Positions 27,132 through 36,620 of a stretch of DNA of 64,000 bases are shown piece after piece. This stretch comes from Microbacterium aoyamense. GTDB taxonomy: Bacteria > Actinomycetota > Actinomycetes > Actinomycetales > Microbacteriaceae. The position numbers and the translations under genes were made by a program. Where the stretch lies: positions 310,001 through 374,000 of the forward strand of contig NZ_JAKNUT010000002.1 in NCBI RefSeq assembly GCF_023155855.1. Reading direction: 5' to 3'. The first letter of the stretch is position 1; each line of letters begins with the position of its first letter. The notes under the pieces were generated by a model. It was given only the letters and a program-made list of their open reading frames with translations, had not been told where the DNA came from and did no database searches.

Positions 27132-27497
27132 ATGACCGACACGACACTCGCGACCGAGGTCGCGGCTCCCGCCCACGGCGTCTCGCTCACCGAGGCCGCC
27201 GCGCGCAAGGTGCGAAACCTCCTCGAGCAGGAGGGCCGCGATGATCTGCGTCTGCGCGTCGCGGTGCAGCCGGGCGGATGCAGCGGCCTGATCTACCAGC
27301 TGTACTTCGACGAGCGCTTCCTCGACGGCGACCAGGCCGTCGACTTCGACGGCGTCGAGGTCATCGTGGACGACATGAGCGTGCCGTACCTCGACGGCGC
27401 CTCGATCGACTTCAAGGACACGATCTCCGAGCAGGGTTTCACGATCGACAATCCCAACGCAGCGGGCAGCTGCGCGTGCGGCGACAGCTTCCACTGA
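27132..27497 (+). CDS. erpA: Iron-sulfur cluster insertion protein, ErpA/HesB type
   Basis: A 121-residue A-type Fe-S carrier with the three conserved cysteines in PGGCSGLIYQ and near the C-terminus in GSCACGDSFH. The core LTEAAARKVRNLL and VIVDDMSVPYLDGASIDF match the HesB fold. It delivers clusters to apo-proteins. In actinobacteria it commonly sits beside cytochrome oxidase genes, as here. A strong hairpin terminator follows, separating it from ctaC. Confidence 0.94.
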   Translation: MTDTTLATEVAAPAHGVSLTEAAARKVRNLLEQEGRDDLRLRVAVQPGGCSGLIYQLYFDERFLDGDQAVDFDGVEVIVDDMSVPYLDGASIDFKDTISEQGFTIDNPNAAGSCACGDSFH

Positions 27498-27510
27498 GCC
27501 GAGAACTTCA

Positions 27511-27554
27511 GACCGGGTCCGGCCGCTCGTTTCGAGCGCCGGGCCCGGTCTTTT
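27511..27554 (+). terminator. Rho-independent terminator after erpA
   Basis: GACCGGGTCCGG, then CGCTCG-TTT-CGAGCG, then CGGGCCCGGTC make a long GC-rich stem of about 18 bp with one or two mismatches, followed by TTTT. Confidence 0.9.
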
Positions 27555-27613
27555 CCTGTCCGAAACGACGCGACAACCTGAGCGGATGGCCTGAATCCGC
27601 TGGATGCTTGCTC

Positions 27614-27619
27614 TAGACT
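27614..27619 (+). promoter_or_regulatory. Candidate -10 box for the ctaCDF operon
   Basis: TAGACT precedes a leader of about 30 bases carrying GGAAAGG before the ctaC GTG. Confidence 0.45.
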
Positions 27620-27656
27620 GACGAGAGTCCTGTTCGCGATCCGGAAAGGTGCATCC

Positions 27657-28544
27657 GTGCCCTCGAAACGCCGCTTCCGCTGGGCCGTTCTCCCCGTCGG
27701 GATCGCAACGGCAGTCGTACTGGCGGGGTGCACCCCGACCGAGCTGAACGGCTATCTGCCCGGCTTCCTGGCTGACGAGCCCAACACCACCAATCACACC
27801 GGCATGGTGTCGGGCCTGTGGGTCAACTCCTGGATCGTGCTGCTGGCCGTCGGTGTCATCACGTGGGGCCTCATGGGCTGGGCGGCGATCGCCTACCGCC
27901 GTCGTCGCGGTCAGAGCGGCCTGCCGGTGCAGCTGCGCTACAACATGCCGATCGAGATCTTCTACACGATCGTGCCGCTCATCCTGGTCATCGGCTTCTT
28001 CGCCTTCACGGCACGCGACCAGACGATCCTCGAGACGCAGACCGAGGATCCCGACGTGTCGATCACCGCGATCGGCAAGCAGTGGGCGTGGGACTTCCAG
28101 TACGACGGCGACTCCGAAGAGGACACCGTCTGGTCGATGGGCGTCCAGGCCGAGACCGACGACGCGGGCAACATCGTCAGCAAGCTTCCGACGCTCTACC
28201 TCCCGGTGGGCGAGACGGTGAAGATCAAGCTGCAGTCGCGCGACGTCATCCACTCCTTCTGGATCATCGACTTCCTGTACAAGAAGGACATGTACCTCGG
28301 GCGTGACAACTACTGGTCGTTCACGCCGACCCGCGAGGGCGAGTACGCCGGCAAGTGCGCCGAGCTCTGCGGCGAGTACCACTCGATGATGCTGTTCAAC
28401 GTCAAGGTCGTCAGCGCCGAGGAGTACGACCAGTACCTCGACTCGCTGCGTGCCGCCGGTCAGACGGGCGACATCAACGACGAATACGACAGGCTGGGGA
28501 ACCTGCCCGGAACGGACGGCGAAACGTCCGAGGGAGAGCACTGA
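27657..28544 (+). CDS. ctaC: Cytochrome c oxidase subunit II CtaC
   Basis: Subunit II carries the CuA centre of the aa3 oxidase. The 295-residue precursor begins with a lipoprotein-like signal, [16 protein letters not shown] (lipobox VLAGC). Two membrane helices follow ([20 protein letters not shown] and [17 protein letters not shown]), then the cupredoxin domain with [30 protein letters not shown] and the CuA ligands [15 protein letters not shown] start. ctaD starts two bases after its stop. Confidence 0.97.
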   Translation: MPSKRRFRWAVLPVGIATAVVLAGCTPTELNGYLPGFLADEPNTTNHTGMVSGLWVNSWIVLLAVGVITWGLMGWAAIAYRRRRGQSGLPVQLRYNMPIEIFYTIVPLILVIGFFAFTARDQTILETQTEDPDVSITAIGKQWAWDFQYDGDSEEDTVWSMGVQAETDDAGNIVSKLPTLYLPVGETVKIKLQSRDVIHSFWIIDFLYKKDMYLGRDNYWSFTPTREGEYAGKCAELCGEYHSMMLFNVKVVSAEEYDQYLDSLRAAGQTGDINDEYDRLGNLPGTDGETSEGEH

Positions 28545-28546
28545 TC

Positions 28547-30310
28547 ATGGCGACGACACTTCCCCTCAACGAGCCGGCCAACGGCCGCCCCACGACGCTG
28601 CCGCCGCGCCAGGCCGCTCTGCTCAGCTCCTCGCGGGTCGAGCAGAAGGGCAACATCGTCGTCAAGTGGATCACCTCCACCGACCACAAGACGATCGGGT
28701 ACATGTACCTCATCGCCTCGGTGATCTTCTTCATGCTCGGCGGCGTGATGGCCCTCATCATCCGGGCCGAGCTCTTCGAGCCCGGGATGCAGATCATCCC
28801 CACCAAGGAGCAGTACAACCAGCTGTTCACGATGCACGGCACGATCATGCTGCTGATGTTCGCGACGCCGCTGTTCGCCGGGTTCGCCAACGTCATCATG
28901 CCGCTGCAGATCGGTGCCCCCGATGTCGCGTTCCCGCGACTGAACGCCTTCGCGTTCTGGCTCTTCCTCTTCGGCTCGACGATCGCCGTCGCCGGCTTCC
29001 TCACGCCGCAGGGCGCCGCGGCGTTCGGCTGGTTCGCGTATCAACCTCTCGCCAGCGCGACGTTCTCACCGGGCGTGGGAGGAAATCTCTGGATGCTCGG
29101 CCTCGGCATGAGCGGTTTCGGCACGATCCTCGGCGCGGTGAACTTCATCACGACGATCATCACGATGCGCGCGCCGGGCATGACGATGTGGCGCATGCCG
29201 ATCTTCACGTGGAACACGCTCATCACGAGCATCCTCGTGCTGATGGCCTTCCCCGTCCTCGCCGCAGCCATCCTCGCCGCCGCCGCGGACCGCGTGCTGG
29301 GCGCCCACATCTACGACCCCGCCAACGGCGGTGTGCTCCTCTGGCAGCACCTCTTCTGGTTCTTCGGCCACCCCGAGGTCTACATCATCGCGCTGCCATT
29401 CTTCGGCATCGTGTCCGAGATCTTCCCGGTCTTCAGCCGCAAGCCGATCTTCGGCTACAAGACGCTCGTGTACGCGACCATCGCGATCGCGGCGCTGTCC
29501 GTCGCGGTGTGGGCGCACCACATGTACGTCACGGGTGCTGTGCTCCTGCCGTTCTTCGCCCTCATGACGATGCTCATCGCGGTGCCGACGGGTGTGAAGA
29601 TCTTCAACTGGATCGGAACCCTCTGGCGAGGGTCGGTGACCTTCGAGACGCCGATGGTGTTCGCCCTCGGCTTCCTGGTCTCGTTCGTGTTCGGTGGTCT
29701 GACGGGCGTCATCCTCGCCTCGCCGCCGTTGGACTTCCACCTCTCCGACTCGTACTTCGTCGTCGCCCACTTCCACTACGTGGTGTTCGGCACCGTCGTG
29801 TTCGCGATGTTCGCCGGCTTCTACTTCTGGTGGCCCAAGTGGACGGGGCGCATGCTCAACGAGCGCCTCGGCATGGTGCACTTCTGGATGCTGTTCATCG
29901 GCTTCCACATGACGTTCCTCATCCAGCACTGGCTGGGCGTCGAGGGCATGGTGCGTCGCTACGCCGACTACTCGGCGGCCGACAACTTCACGTGGCAGAA
30001 CCAGATCTCGACGATCGGCGCGATCCTGCTCGGTGCCTCGATGATCCCGTTCCTCTTCAACGTCTGGATCACGGCACGCAAGGCGCCGAAGGTCACGGTC
30101 AACGACCCGTGGGGCTACGGCGCATCGCTCGAGTGGGCGACGTCGTGCCCGCCGCCGCGCCACAACTTCACGTCGATTCCGCGCATCCGCAGCGAGCGCC
30201 CCGCATTCGATCTCAACCACCCCGAAGCGGGCGTGCCCGTGGGCGTGGGCCCGGCGAAGGATGCCCCCGATGCCCCCGTTGTGGACGCCGAGACGCGAGA
30301 GGTCAAGTAA
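28547..30310 (+). CDS. ctaD: Cytochrome c oxidase subunit I CtaD
   Basis: This is the catalytic subunit with heme a and the heme a3-CuB site, a proton pump in the cytoplasmic membrane. The 587-residue protein shows about 12 hydrophobic segments. Signatures are [31 protein letters not shown] (heme a His), [15 protein letters not shown] (CuB His and the His-Tyr region), [10 protein letters not shown] (CuB histidines) and [12 protein letters not shown] (heme His pair). The ATG lies two bases after ctaC. Full length. Confidence 0.98.
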   Translation: MATTLPLNEPANGRPTTLPPRQAALLSSSRVEQKGNIVVKWITSTDHKTIGYMYLIASVIFFMLGGVMALIIRAELFEPGMQIIPTKEQYNQLFTMHGTIMLLMFATPLFAGFANVIMPLQIGAPDVAFPRLNAFAFWLFLFGSTIAVAGFLTPQGAAAFGWFAYQPLASATFSPGVGGNLWMLGLGMSGFGTILGAVNFITTIITMRAPGMTMWRMPIFTWNTLITSILVLMAFPVLAAAILAAAADRVLGAHIYDPANGGVLLWQHLFWFFGHPEVYIIALPFFGIVSEIFPVFSRKPIFGYKTLVYATIAIAALSVAVWAHHMYVTGAVLLPFFALMTMLIAVPTGVKIFNWIGTLWRGSVTFETPMVFALGFLVSFVFGGLTGVILASPPLDFHLSDSYFVVAHFHYVVFGTVVFAMFAGFYFWWPKWTGRMLNERLGMVHFWMLFIGFHMTFLIQHWLGVEGMVRRYADYSAADNFTWQNQISTIGAILLGASMIPFLFNVWITARKAPKVTVNDPWGYGASLEWATSCPPPRHNFTSIPRIRSERPAFDLNHPEAGVPVGVGPAKDAPDAPVVDAETREVK

Positions 30311-30775
30311 GTGAAGACCAATACCGGCCTCTGGTGGCTGCTGAGCGCATTCTTCTTCCTGATGTTCGTGGTCTACACGATCTGGAACGTGCTCGCGCAC
30401 TGGGACACACACGCGGCGCCCGACGTCAGCGGGTGGGAGGTCTTCACGCTTTCGACCGAGTGGGTCGGCACCGTCGCGCTGCTCTTCGTGACACTCATGG
30501 CGGCGTTCATCGCGTTCTACATCGGGCGCGTGCACAAGGCCCAGCGTGGTGAGCTGCCCGAAGACATCCTGACGGCCGACATCGACGACGGCGACCCCGA
30601 GGCGGGCGAGTTCAGCCCGTGGTCGTGGTGGCCCATCGTCCTCGCGGCTTCGGCAGCGGTCGGCATCCTCGGTCTGGCTGTCGGCGTCTGGATGTTCCCG
30701 ATCGGTCTCGCGATCTTCGTCGTGGCGATCGTCGGCTGGGTCTACGAGTACTACCGGGGCTATTTCGCGCGCTGA
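30311..30775 (+). CDS. ctaF: Cytochrome c oxidase subunit IV, actinobacterial CtaF type
   Basis: A 154-residue membrane subunit of the aa3 oxidase found in actinobacteria. Helices lie at about residues 5-30 (GLWWLLSAFFFLMFVVYTIWNVLAHW), 45-68, and a pair in the last third. The loop contains LPEDILTADIDDGDPEAGEFSPWSWWP in two parts, characteristic of the family. GTG directly follows the ctaD stop. The PP2C gene follows after four bases. Confidence 0.92.
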   Translation: MKTNTGLWWLLSAFFFLMFVVYTIWNVLAHWDTHAAPDVSGWEVFTLSTEWVGTVALLFVTLMAAFIAFYIGRVHKAQRGELPEDILTADIDDGDPEAGEFSPWSWWPIVLAASAAVGILGLAVGVWMFPIGLAIFVVAIVGWVYEYYRGYFAR

Positions 30776-30779
30776 TCCC

Positions 30780-31568
30780 GTGATCCGCCTCGACGTCGGT
30801 GGCGCTTCGGATGTCGGTGCGCATCGCACGGTGAATCAGGACGCCGCATTCACGGCGCCCTGGGGCGCTGGGGTCGCCGACGGTGTCGGTGGTGGGCCGT
30901 CGGGCGATCTTGCGTCAGCGACGCTCCTGCACCGTCTGGTAGCGGGTTCTGCTCCGGGTCTGGATGCCGAGCAGCTCGCTGAGATGCTACGGATCGCGAA
31001 CTGGGACCTCCGGGCTCGTGTCGAACGAGACGGCTCCCTGCGCGGAATGGCGACCACCTTCACGGGAATCTTCGTAGGCAGCGAGGGTGATCTGCTGCTC
31101 GCGCACGCCGGCGACTCGCGCGCCTACCTTCTGCGCCACGGTGGACTGCGTCGTGAGACGCGGGACGACTCGTACGTGCAGGCGCTCGTCGACCGCGGTC
31201 TCGTCGCTCCCGAGGCCGCTCAGTCTCACCCGCAGCGCAACATCATCATGTCCTCCTTCGCCGGCGGCGAGGCCGACCAGTCGAGCGTCGCGACCCGCGA
31301 GGCGCGCGTCGGGGATCGATGGATGCTGTGCAGCGATGGGCTGACGGACTACGTCCCCGAGCCCGACGTCGCAGGGCTCCTCGAACGTGGAACGCCGAGC
31401 GAGGCGGCACGCGCTGCCGTCAACCTCGCGCTCGAGGCAGGGACGCGCGACAACGTCACCGTCCTCGTCTGTGACGTCGTGGAGGGTCCACCGCATCCTG
31501 AACGGCCCGTCTTCTACGGGAGCGCCGCGAATCGATTCACGGAGGAACTGGGGAGCGCTTCAGCGTAG
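30780..31568 (+). CDS. PP2C-family protein serine/threonine phosphatase
   Basis: This 262-residue cytoplasmic phosphatase has PP2C motifs in order: ASDVGAHRTVNQDAAF, GVADGVGGGPSG (metal-binding Asp-Gly), MATTFTGIFV, LLAHAGDSRAYLLR, WMLCSDGLTDYV and GTRDNVTVLVCDV. It dephosphorylates Ser/Thr kinase substrates. The GTG lies four bases after ctaF, so it is probably co-transcribed with the oxidase genes. No Ser/Thr kinase is present in the window. It converges on the rhodanese gene (four bases between stops). Confidence 0.92.
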   Translation: MIRLDVGGASDVGAHRTVNQDAAFTAPWGAGVADGVGGGPSGDLASATLLHRLVAGSAPGLDAEQLAEMLRIANWDLRARVERDGSLRGMATTFTGIFVGSEGDLLLAHAGDSRAYLLRHGGLRRETRDDSYVQALVDRGLVAPEAAQSHPQRNIIMSSFAGGEADQSSVATREARVGDRWMLCSDGLTDYVPEPDVAGLLERGTPSEAARAAVNLALEAGTRDNVTVLVCDVVEGPPHPERPVFYGSAANRFTEELGSASA

Positions 31569-31571
31569 GTG

Positions 31572-31979
31572 TTACGGCCTGACGACCATGACCTGTGAGT
31601 CGAAGACGCGGGGGAGGGGACCCTCGTCGTTCTCGGTCGGCTGACCCTCGCGTACCCAGTACTCGTATCCGCCGATCATCTCGCGTACCTGATAGCCGAG
31701 CTTCGCGAACGCGAGGGCGCCCTTCGCGCCGCCGTTGCAGCCGGGGCTCCAGCAGTAGACGACGACCGGCACCGCGGGATCGAGTTCGACGGGCGCTCGT
31801 GCGGCGATCTCCTGGTGAGGGATGTGCACGGCGCCGACGATGCGGCCCTGCGTCCAGGCATCCATCCCTCGCACGTCGACGAGCACGAACTCGTCACCGC
31901 TCTTCTGCGCAGCGTAGACGTCGGAGGCGTCGGTCTCGAGAGCGAGCTTTGCGGAGAAGTACGTGATCGCATCGGTCAT
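31572..31979 (-). CDS. Rhodanese-domain protein
   Basis: A single-domain rhodanese of 135 residues with the family pattern FVLVDVRGMDAWTQGRIVGAVHIP, then the active-site region VVVYCWSPGCNGGAKGA with the persulfide-forming cysteine, then GYQVREMIGGYEYWVREGQP. It may handle sulfur transfer; the partner is unknown. The ATG is preceded at six bases by TACCGT, and there is no ribosome binding site. It lies directly after the terminator of the qcr operon on the same strand. Confidence 0.9.
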   Translation of the reverse strand: MTDAITYFSAKLALETDASDVYAAQKSGDEFVLVDVRGMDAWTQGRIVGAVHIPHQEIAARAPVELDPAVPVVVYCWSPGCNGGAKGALAFAKLGYQVREMIGGYEYWVREGQPTENDEGPLPRVFDSQVMVVRP

Positions 31980-31985
31980 GGCTCC

Positions 31986-31991
31986 ACGGTA
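31986..31991 (-). promoter_or_regulatory. Predicted -10 box, leaderless start of the rhodanese gene
   Basis: TACCGT on the minus strand, six bases before the ATG at 31979. Confidence 0.45.
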
Positions 31992-32000
31992 GGACACGAA

Positions 32001-32031
32001 AGTGGCGCCCCCCGATTCGGGGAGCGCCACT
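32001..32031 (-). terminator. Terminator of the ctaE-qcrCAB operon
   Basis: AGTGGCGC and GCGCCACT, with CCCC/GGGG inside, form a near-perfect stem of about 13 bp around GATT. It sits 22 bases after the qcrB stop and before the rhodanese promoter. The tract after it on the minus strand is not T-rich. Confidence 0.8.
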
Positions 32032-32053
32032 CTCAGTTCGATTCCTGCCGCCC

Positions 32054-33895
32054 TTACGAGCCGCCGTCCTTCTCCTTGTTGCGAGGAGGCTTCGTGCCGG
32101 GCTCGGGCTCGGGCACGATGACGTTCGAGGGCCGCACGGCGGTCTCGGAGTGCACACCATCGTCGATCGGCACGTGCGGGGCATCCGGAACACCGGCGCG
32201 CTCGTGGGCGCCCTGGATCTCGGCGTCTTCCTCGTGCGCGATGTGCTCGAGCTCGTGATGCTGGTGGGCGAGTGCCGCATCGACCTCGGCCTGCGTGACC
32301 GGGATCAGGCGGTCTTCGAAGAACCAGCGCGAGACGACGGCACGCACGTTCTCGTGCCACGGGATGCGACCGCGCGAGTTCGGGCGCACGACCAGCGGCT
32401 CGTACGTCTCGAAGCCCACGAGCTTCCAGCGCTCGTACTCGTCGACCGGCTGGTGCACCTCGATGTACTCGCCGCCCGGAAGTCGGACGATGCGACCCGA
32501 TTCGTAGCCGTGCAGCGCGATCTCGCGGTCCTTCTTCTGGAGCGCGATGCAGATGCGCTTCGTGACGAAGTAGGCGATGATCGGCCCGATGATGAGCAGC
32601 GCCTGGAGGGTGTGGATGACCCCTTCCATCGTGAGCCAGAAGTGCGTCGCGATGATGTCGGAGGATGCCGCGGCCCACAGCACCGCGTAGAACGTGACGC
32701 CGGCCGCGCCGATCGCCGTGCGGGTCGCCGCGTTGCGGGGGCGCTGTGCGATGTGGTGCTCGCGCTTGTCGCCCGTGACCCACGCCTCGATGAAGGGGTA
32801 GATCAGGACGAGCACGATGAAGACGCCGATCACGCCGAGCGGGATCAGGATGTTCCACGACCACGTGTGACCGAGGAAGACGCTCTCGAGATGCGGGGGC
32901 ACGAGTCGCAGGGCGCCGTCGGCGAAGCCGATGTACCAGTCGGGCTGCGTACCGGCCGAGACGGGCGACGGGTCGTACGGGCCGTAGTTCCAGATCGGGT
33001 TGATCGTGAACAGCGAGGCGATGAGCACGATCACGCCGAACGTGATGAACAGGAAGCCGCCCATCTTGGTCATGTACACGGGCATCATCGGGTAGCCCAC
33101 GACATTGCTGTTCGTGCGGGCGGGGCCGCCGAACTGCGTGTGCTTGTTGATGACCATGAGCATGAGGTGCAGTACCAGGAGGCCGACGAGGATCGCCGGC
33201 AGCAGCAGGATGTGCAGCGTGTAGAGGCGTCCGACGATCTGCGTGCCGGGGAACTCGCCGCCGAAGAGCAGGAACGAGGTCCACGTGCCGATGAGCGGGA
33301 TGCCCTTGACCATGCCGTCGATGATGCGCAGGCCGTTGCCCGAGAGCAGGTCGTCGGGGAGCGAGTAGCCCGTGAACCCTTCGCCCATCGCGAGGATGAA
33401 GAGGATGAAGCCGATGACCCAGTTGAGCTCACGAGGCTTGCGGAAGGCGCCCGTGAAGAACACGCGGAGCATGTGCACGCCGATGCCGGCGACGAACACG
33501 AGAGCAGCCCAGTGGTGGATCTGCCGCACGAGCAGACCGCCGCGGATGTCGAACGAGATCCGCAGGGTCGAGTCGAGCGCCGCCGACATCTCGAGACCGC
33601 GCATCGGGAGGTAGGACCCCGTGTAGTGCGTCTCGACCATCGAGGCCTGGAAGAAGAACGTCAGGAACGTACCCGACAGCAGCACGACCACGAAGGCCCA
33701 CAGCGCGATCTCACCGAGCATGAACGACCAGTGGTCGGGGAAGATCTTGCGGCCGAGCTCCTTGACGAAACCCGAGAGGCTCGTTCGCTCGTCGATGTAG
33801 TTGGCCGTGGCGGCGACGAATCGTCCCCCCAGCGGCTTCTCCGGCTGCGACGTCGTGTCGGTCCCGTGCTCTTCAGAGACAGTGGCGGTACTCAA
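32054..33895 (-). CDS. qcrB: Cytochrome b subunit of the bcc complex, QcrB
   Basis: QcrB carries the two b hemes and the quinol sites of the cytochrome bcc complex. The 613-residue protein has eight or nine membrane helices. Motifs are RQIHHWAALVFVAGIGVHMLRVFFTG (heme His ligands), MGEGFTGYSLPDD and LHILLLPAILVGLLVLHLML (second His set). The long C-terminal cytoplasmic tail of about 150 residues is typical of actinobacteria. I chose TTG at 33895, which overlaps the qcrA stop by three or four bases; the frame stays open further upstream, but that part lies over qcrA and is not protein-like. Confidence 0.93.
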   Translation of the reverse strand: MSTATVSEEHGTDTTSQPEKPLGGRFVAATANYIDERTSLSGFVKELGRKIFPDHWSFMLGEIALWAFVVVLLSGTFLTFFFQASMVETHYTGSYLPMRGLEMSAALDSTLRISFDIRGGLLVRQIHHWAALVFVAGIGVHMLRVFFTGAFRKPRELNWVIGFILFILAMGEGFTGYSLPDDLLSGNGLRIIDGMVKGIPLIGTWTSFLLFGGEFPGTQIVGRLYTLHILLLPAILVGLLVLHLMLMVINKHTQFGGPARTNSNVVGYPMMPVYMTKMGGFLFITFGVIVLIASLFTINPIWNYGPYDPSPVSAGTQPDWYIGFADGALRLVPPHLESVFLGHTWSWNILIPLGVIGVFIVLVLIYPFIEAWVTGDKREHHIAQRPRNAATRTAIGAAGVTFYAVLWAAASSDIIATHFWLTMEGVIHTLQALLIIGPIIAYFVTKRICIALQKKDREIALHGYESGRIVRLPGGEYIEVHQPVDEYERWKLVGFETYEPLVVRPNSRGRIPWHENVRAVVSRWFFEDRLIPVTQAEVDAALAHQHHELEHIAHEEDAEIQGAHERAGVPDAPHVPIDDGVHSETAVRPSNVIVPEPEPGTKPPRNKEKDGGS

Positions 33896-34971
33896 TGACG
33901 CTCCCAGAAGCTCGGGCCGACGGGTTCGGTGAAGTCGCTCATGGCCACGAGGTAGCCCTCGTCGTCGACTTCGATGGGCAGCTGCGGCAGCGCGCGCGCA
34001 GCCGGGCCGAAGATCACCGCGGCGCCGTTGGCCACGTCGAACTGCGACTGGTGACACGGGCACAGCAGGTGGTGGGTCTGCTGCTCGTACAGCGCGACGG
34101 GGCAGCCGACGTGCGTGCAGACCTTCGAGTAGGCGACGATGCCGTCGTACGTCCAGTCGAGCTTGTTCGTCTCGGGGTTGAGCTGCTCGGGGAGAAGGCG
34201 CATGAGCAGGACGATCGCCTTCGCCTTCTCTTCGAGGTAGCCGTCGTGGTGGCTGAGCTCGGCGAGCGGCTCGGGGATGACGTGCACGGCGGAGCCGAGC
34301 GTGATGTCGGCGGCGCGGATCGGCGTGCCCTCGGGGTCGTGCGCGAGTCGCATCCCCTTCTTCCACATCGTGTGGCTGAGGAGGTAGACCGGGTTGCCGC
34401 CGTTGGGGTGCTCGGGGGTGTCCTGCGGCGCGAGACCGCGGAAGAGCGCGATGCCGGGGACGATGGATGCCGCGACCGCCGCGATGAGCGAGTTGCGGAT
34501 CATCGTGCGGCGCCCGAACCCGGACTCCTCGTTGGCGTCCGCGAACGCCTGGACGGCAGCCGCACGGGTCGTGTCACGACCGCGTGTCGCGTGCCGGGGC
34601 TCGATGAACTCCTTGTCGGACATGACGGCCTTGGACCAGTGGATGGCGCCGATGCCGATGGCGAGCAGAGCGAGAGCGATGCCGAGTCCGACGAAGAGGT
34701 TGTTGTTGCGGATGTCGACGATCCGGCCGCTCTCGATCGGGAAGATCATGTAGGCCGCGACGGCCCAGATCGACGCGGCGACCGAGAGGTAGAAGAGCGT
34801 GTAGACGGTGCGGACGGCGGTCTTCATCGCCGCCGGGTCCTTGTCGGTCATCCGCGCGCGGTGCGGCGGCAGCTCCGGGTTGTGCACCGGGTCGGTGACC
34901 GCGACGGCGAGCCCGGGGGAGGGCTTCCAAGAAGCCCTCTCGTGCTCGAGCGCGTCATCCTCGTGTGCCAT
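33892..34971 (-). CDS. qcrA: Rieske iron-sulfur subunit of the bcc complex, QcrA
   Basis: QcrA transfers electrons from quinol to cytochrome cc. The 359-residue protein has the actinobacterial architecture of three N-terminal membrane helices (residues about 50-75, 85-105, 155-180). The Rieske domain has cluster ligands in CTHVGCPVALYEQ and LLCPCHQSQFD. FGPAARALPQLPI follows the cluster region. GAGGAG precedes the ATG. It lies between qcrC and qcrB on the same strand. Confidence 0.96.
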   Translation of the reverse strand: MAHEDDALEHERASWKPSPGLAVAVTDPVHNPELPPHRARMTDKDPAAMKTAVRTVYTLFYLSVAASIWAVAAYMIFPIESGRIVDIRNNNLFVGLGIALALLAIGIGAIHWSKAVMSDKEFIEPRHATRGRDTTRAAAVQAFADANEESGFGRRTMIRNSLIAAVAASIVPGIALFRGLAPQDTPEHPNGGNPVYLLSHTMWKKGMRLAHDPEGTPIRAADITLGSAVHVIPEPLAELSHHDGYLEEKAKAIVLLMRLLPEQLNPETNKLDWTYDGIVAYSKVCTHVGCPVALYEQQTHHLLCPCHQSQFDVANGAAVIFGPAARALPQLPIEVDDEGYLVAMSDFTEPVGPSFWERH

Positions 34972-35007
34972 GCTGCTCCTCGTTCGTGCTGTGTTTCGTA
35001 TCGTTCG

Positions 35008-35808
35008 TCAGTTGGACTTCGCCGTGATCCACACGGTGATGGCGATCAATGCGCCGATGCCGAAGATCCAGATGAAGAGGCCCTCGGAGACGGGGCCGAG
35101 CGAGCCGAGCGAGAAGCCGCCCGGTGATTCGTTCTCTTGGAGGAAGAGCAGCGCGGAGATGATGTCGCGCTTGTCTTCCGTCGTGAGGTTCATGTCGTTG
35201 AAGACCGGCATGTTCTGCGGGCCGGTGACCATCGCGGCGTACATGTGCAGTGCGCTCGTGTTCTGCAGGCCGGGGGCGTACTTGCCCTCGGTGAGCGCAC
35301 CACCCGCGGCGGCGACGTTGTGGCACATGGCGCAGTTGATGCGGAAGAGCTCCGCGCCGCGTGCGACATCGCCCTCGCCGTCGATCGTCTCTTCGGACGG
35401 ATAGGTCGGGCCGGGCGCCATCGACTGCACGTAGGCGGCCATCGCCTTGATCTGCTCTTCGGTGAACTGCACCGGCTTCTGCGGAGCCTGAGGCCCCTGC
35501 ATCTGCAGCGGCATGCGACCGGTAGCGACCTGGAACTCGACCGCGAGCTCGCCGACGCCGTAGAGCGACGGGCCGCTCTCGGTGCCCTGCAGATCGAGAC
35601 CGTGGCAGGTGGCGCAGTTGGCCTGGAACAGCTTCTTGCCGTCTTCGACCGAGAGGGCCGAGGCGACCTGGGTGTCGCTCGTGGCGGCGACCGCCGCAGA
35701 GGCGCCGGCGTAGATGCCGCCGGTGAGCAGAAGACCGATGCCGATGAGCGCGGCGGCAGCCCAGGGACTGCGGCGGCCGGCCTGGCGGCGCGTCTTGTGT
35801 CGTGCCAT
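35008..35808 (-). CDS. qcrC: Diheme cytochrome cc subunit QcrC
   Basis: This 266-residue membrane-anchored diheme cytochrome c replaces soluble cytochrome c in actinobacteria and passes electrons to CtaC. Two heme motifs are visible, CATCHG (about residue 63) and CAMCHN (about 165). There is an N-terminal signal/anchor (AAAALIGIGLLLTGGIYAGAS) and a C-terminal helix (GLFIWIFGIGALIAITVWITA). ATG at 35808 lies 20 bases after the ctaE stop. A GTG six codons upstream is an alternative. Confidence 0.95.
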   Translation of the reverse strand: MARHKTRRQAGRRSPWAAAALIGIGLLLTGGIYAGASAAVAATSDTQVASALSVEDGKKLFQANCATCHGLDLQGTESGPSLYGVGELAVEFQVATGRMPLQMQGPQAPQKPVQFTEEQIKAMAAYVQSMAPGPTYPSEETIDGEGDVARGAELFRINCAMCHNVAAAGGALTEGKYAPGLQNTSALHMYAAMVTGPQNMPVFNDMNLTTEDKRDIISALLFLQENESPGGFSLGSLGPVSEGLFIWIFGIGALIAITVWITAKSN

Positions 35809-35828
35809 GTGGGGGTTCAGCTCCACTC

Positions 35829-36464
35829 TTATTTCAGGAAGTAGATGACGAGGAACAGGGCGATCCAGACGACATCCACGAAGTGCCAGTAGTACGAGAC
35901 CACGATCGACGAGGTCATCTCTTTGCGCCCGAAGTTCTTCACCGCGTAGGCGCGGCCGATGACGAGCAGGAAGGCGATGAGGCCGCCCGTCACGTGCAGG
36001 GCGTGGAAGCCCGTCGTGATGTAGAAGGCCGAGGCGTACGCGTTGGCCGAGATCGGCATGCCTTCGTAGACGAGCTGGGCGTATTCCCACACCTGGCCGG
36101 ACACGAAGATCGCGCCGAGCGCGAAGGTCAGCCAGAACCACTCGACCATGCCCCAGCGGTGCCAGAACCGGTTCGACTTCACGGTGTAGGGCTGGAAGCG
36201 CTCGGCCGCGAAGACGCCCATCTGGCAGGTCACGGACGACAGCACGAGGATGATCGTGTTGACCAGCGCATAAGGGACGTTGAGCAGCTGCGTCTCTTCG
36301 GCCCACAGGCCGGGGGAGGTGCTGCGAAGGGTGAAGTAGATCGCGAACAGGCCCGCGAAGAACATCACCTCGCTGCCGAGCCACACGATGGTTCCGACAG
36401 CGACCGGATCCGGTCGCTTCACGGACCGCATCGCCTGAGAGTAGGTCGCTGAGGTGGTCGTCAC
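35829..36464 (-). CDS. ctaE: Cytochrome c oxidase subunit III CtaE
   Basis: A 211-residue oxidase subunit with five hydrophobic segments and motifs [64 protein letters not shown] and the terminal [19 protein letters not shown]. It is the first gene of the minus-strand ctaE-qcrC-qcrA-qcrB operon. The GTG at 36464 was chosen because an AATAAT hexamer lies seven bases before it. The frame is open 26 codons further upstream. Confidence 0.95.
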   Translation of the reverse strand: MTTTSATYSQAMRSVKRPDPVAVGTIVWLGSEVMFFAGLFAIYFTLRSTSPGLWAEETQLLNVPYALVNTIILVLSSVTCQMGVFAAERFQPYTVKSNRFWHRWGMVEWFWLTFALGAIFVSGQVWEYAQLVYEGMPISANAYASAFYITTGFHALHVTGGLIAFLLVIGRAYAVKNFGRKEMTSSIVVSYYWHFVDVVWIALFLVIYFLK

Positions 36465-36471
36465 GCTCCCC

Positions 36472-36477
36472 ATTATT
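36472..36477 (-). promoter_or_regulatory. Predicted -10 box of the ctaE-qcrCAB operon
   Basis: AATAAT on the minus strand, seven bases before the ctaE GTG. It lies in an AT-richer patch between ctaE and the divergent trpD. Confidence 0.45.
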
Positions 36478-36606
36478 GCCGATACCGCGGCGCGATTTTC
36501 GCATCGGCGGGTATCGATTTGGGTTGATGCGAACTTAGGCATGCCTAAGAGATGGCCGAGAATCCGCCGTGCGTCGGCTCGGCGCGGGCTGTACGGCGCC
36601 CGCGGC

Positions 36607-36612
36607 TAGGCT
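36607..36612 (+). promoter_or_regulatory. Predicted -10 box of trpD
   Basis: TAGGCT lies eight bases before the trpD ATG. Confidence 0.45.
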
Positions 36613-36620
36613 CTGGTGAC

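Noticed and set aside
29066..30829. A 587-residue minus-strand frame across ctaD and ctaF
   Set aside because: Low-complexity antisense of oxidase subunit genes.
33896..34366. N-terminal extension of QcrB by 157 residues
   Set aside because: The upstream part of the frame is antisense-free but lies inside qcrA and is Arg/Ala-rich. The family N-terminus starts near 33895.
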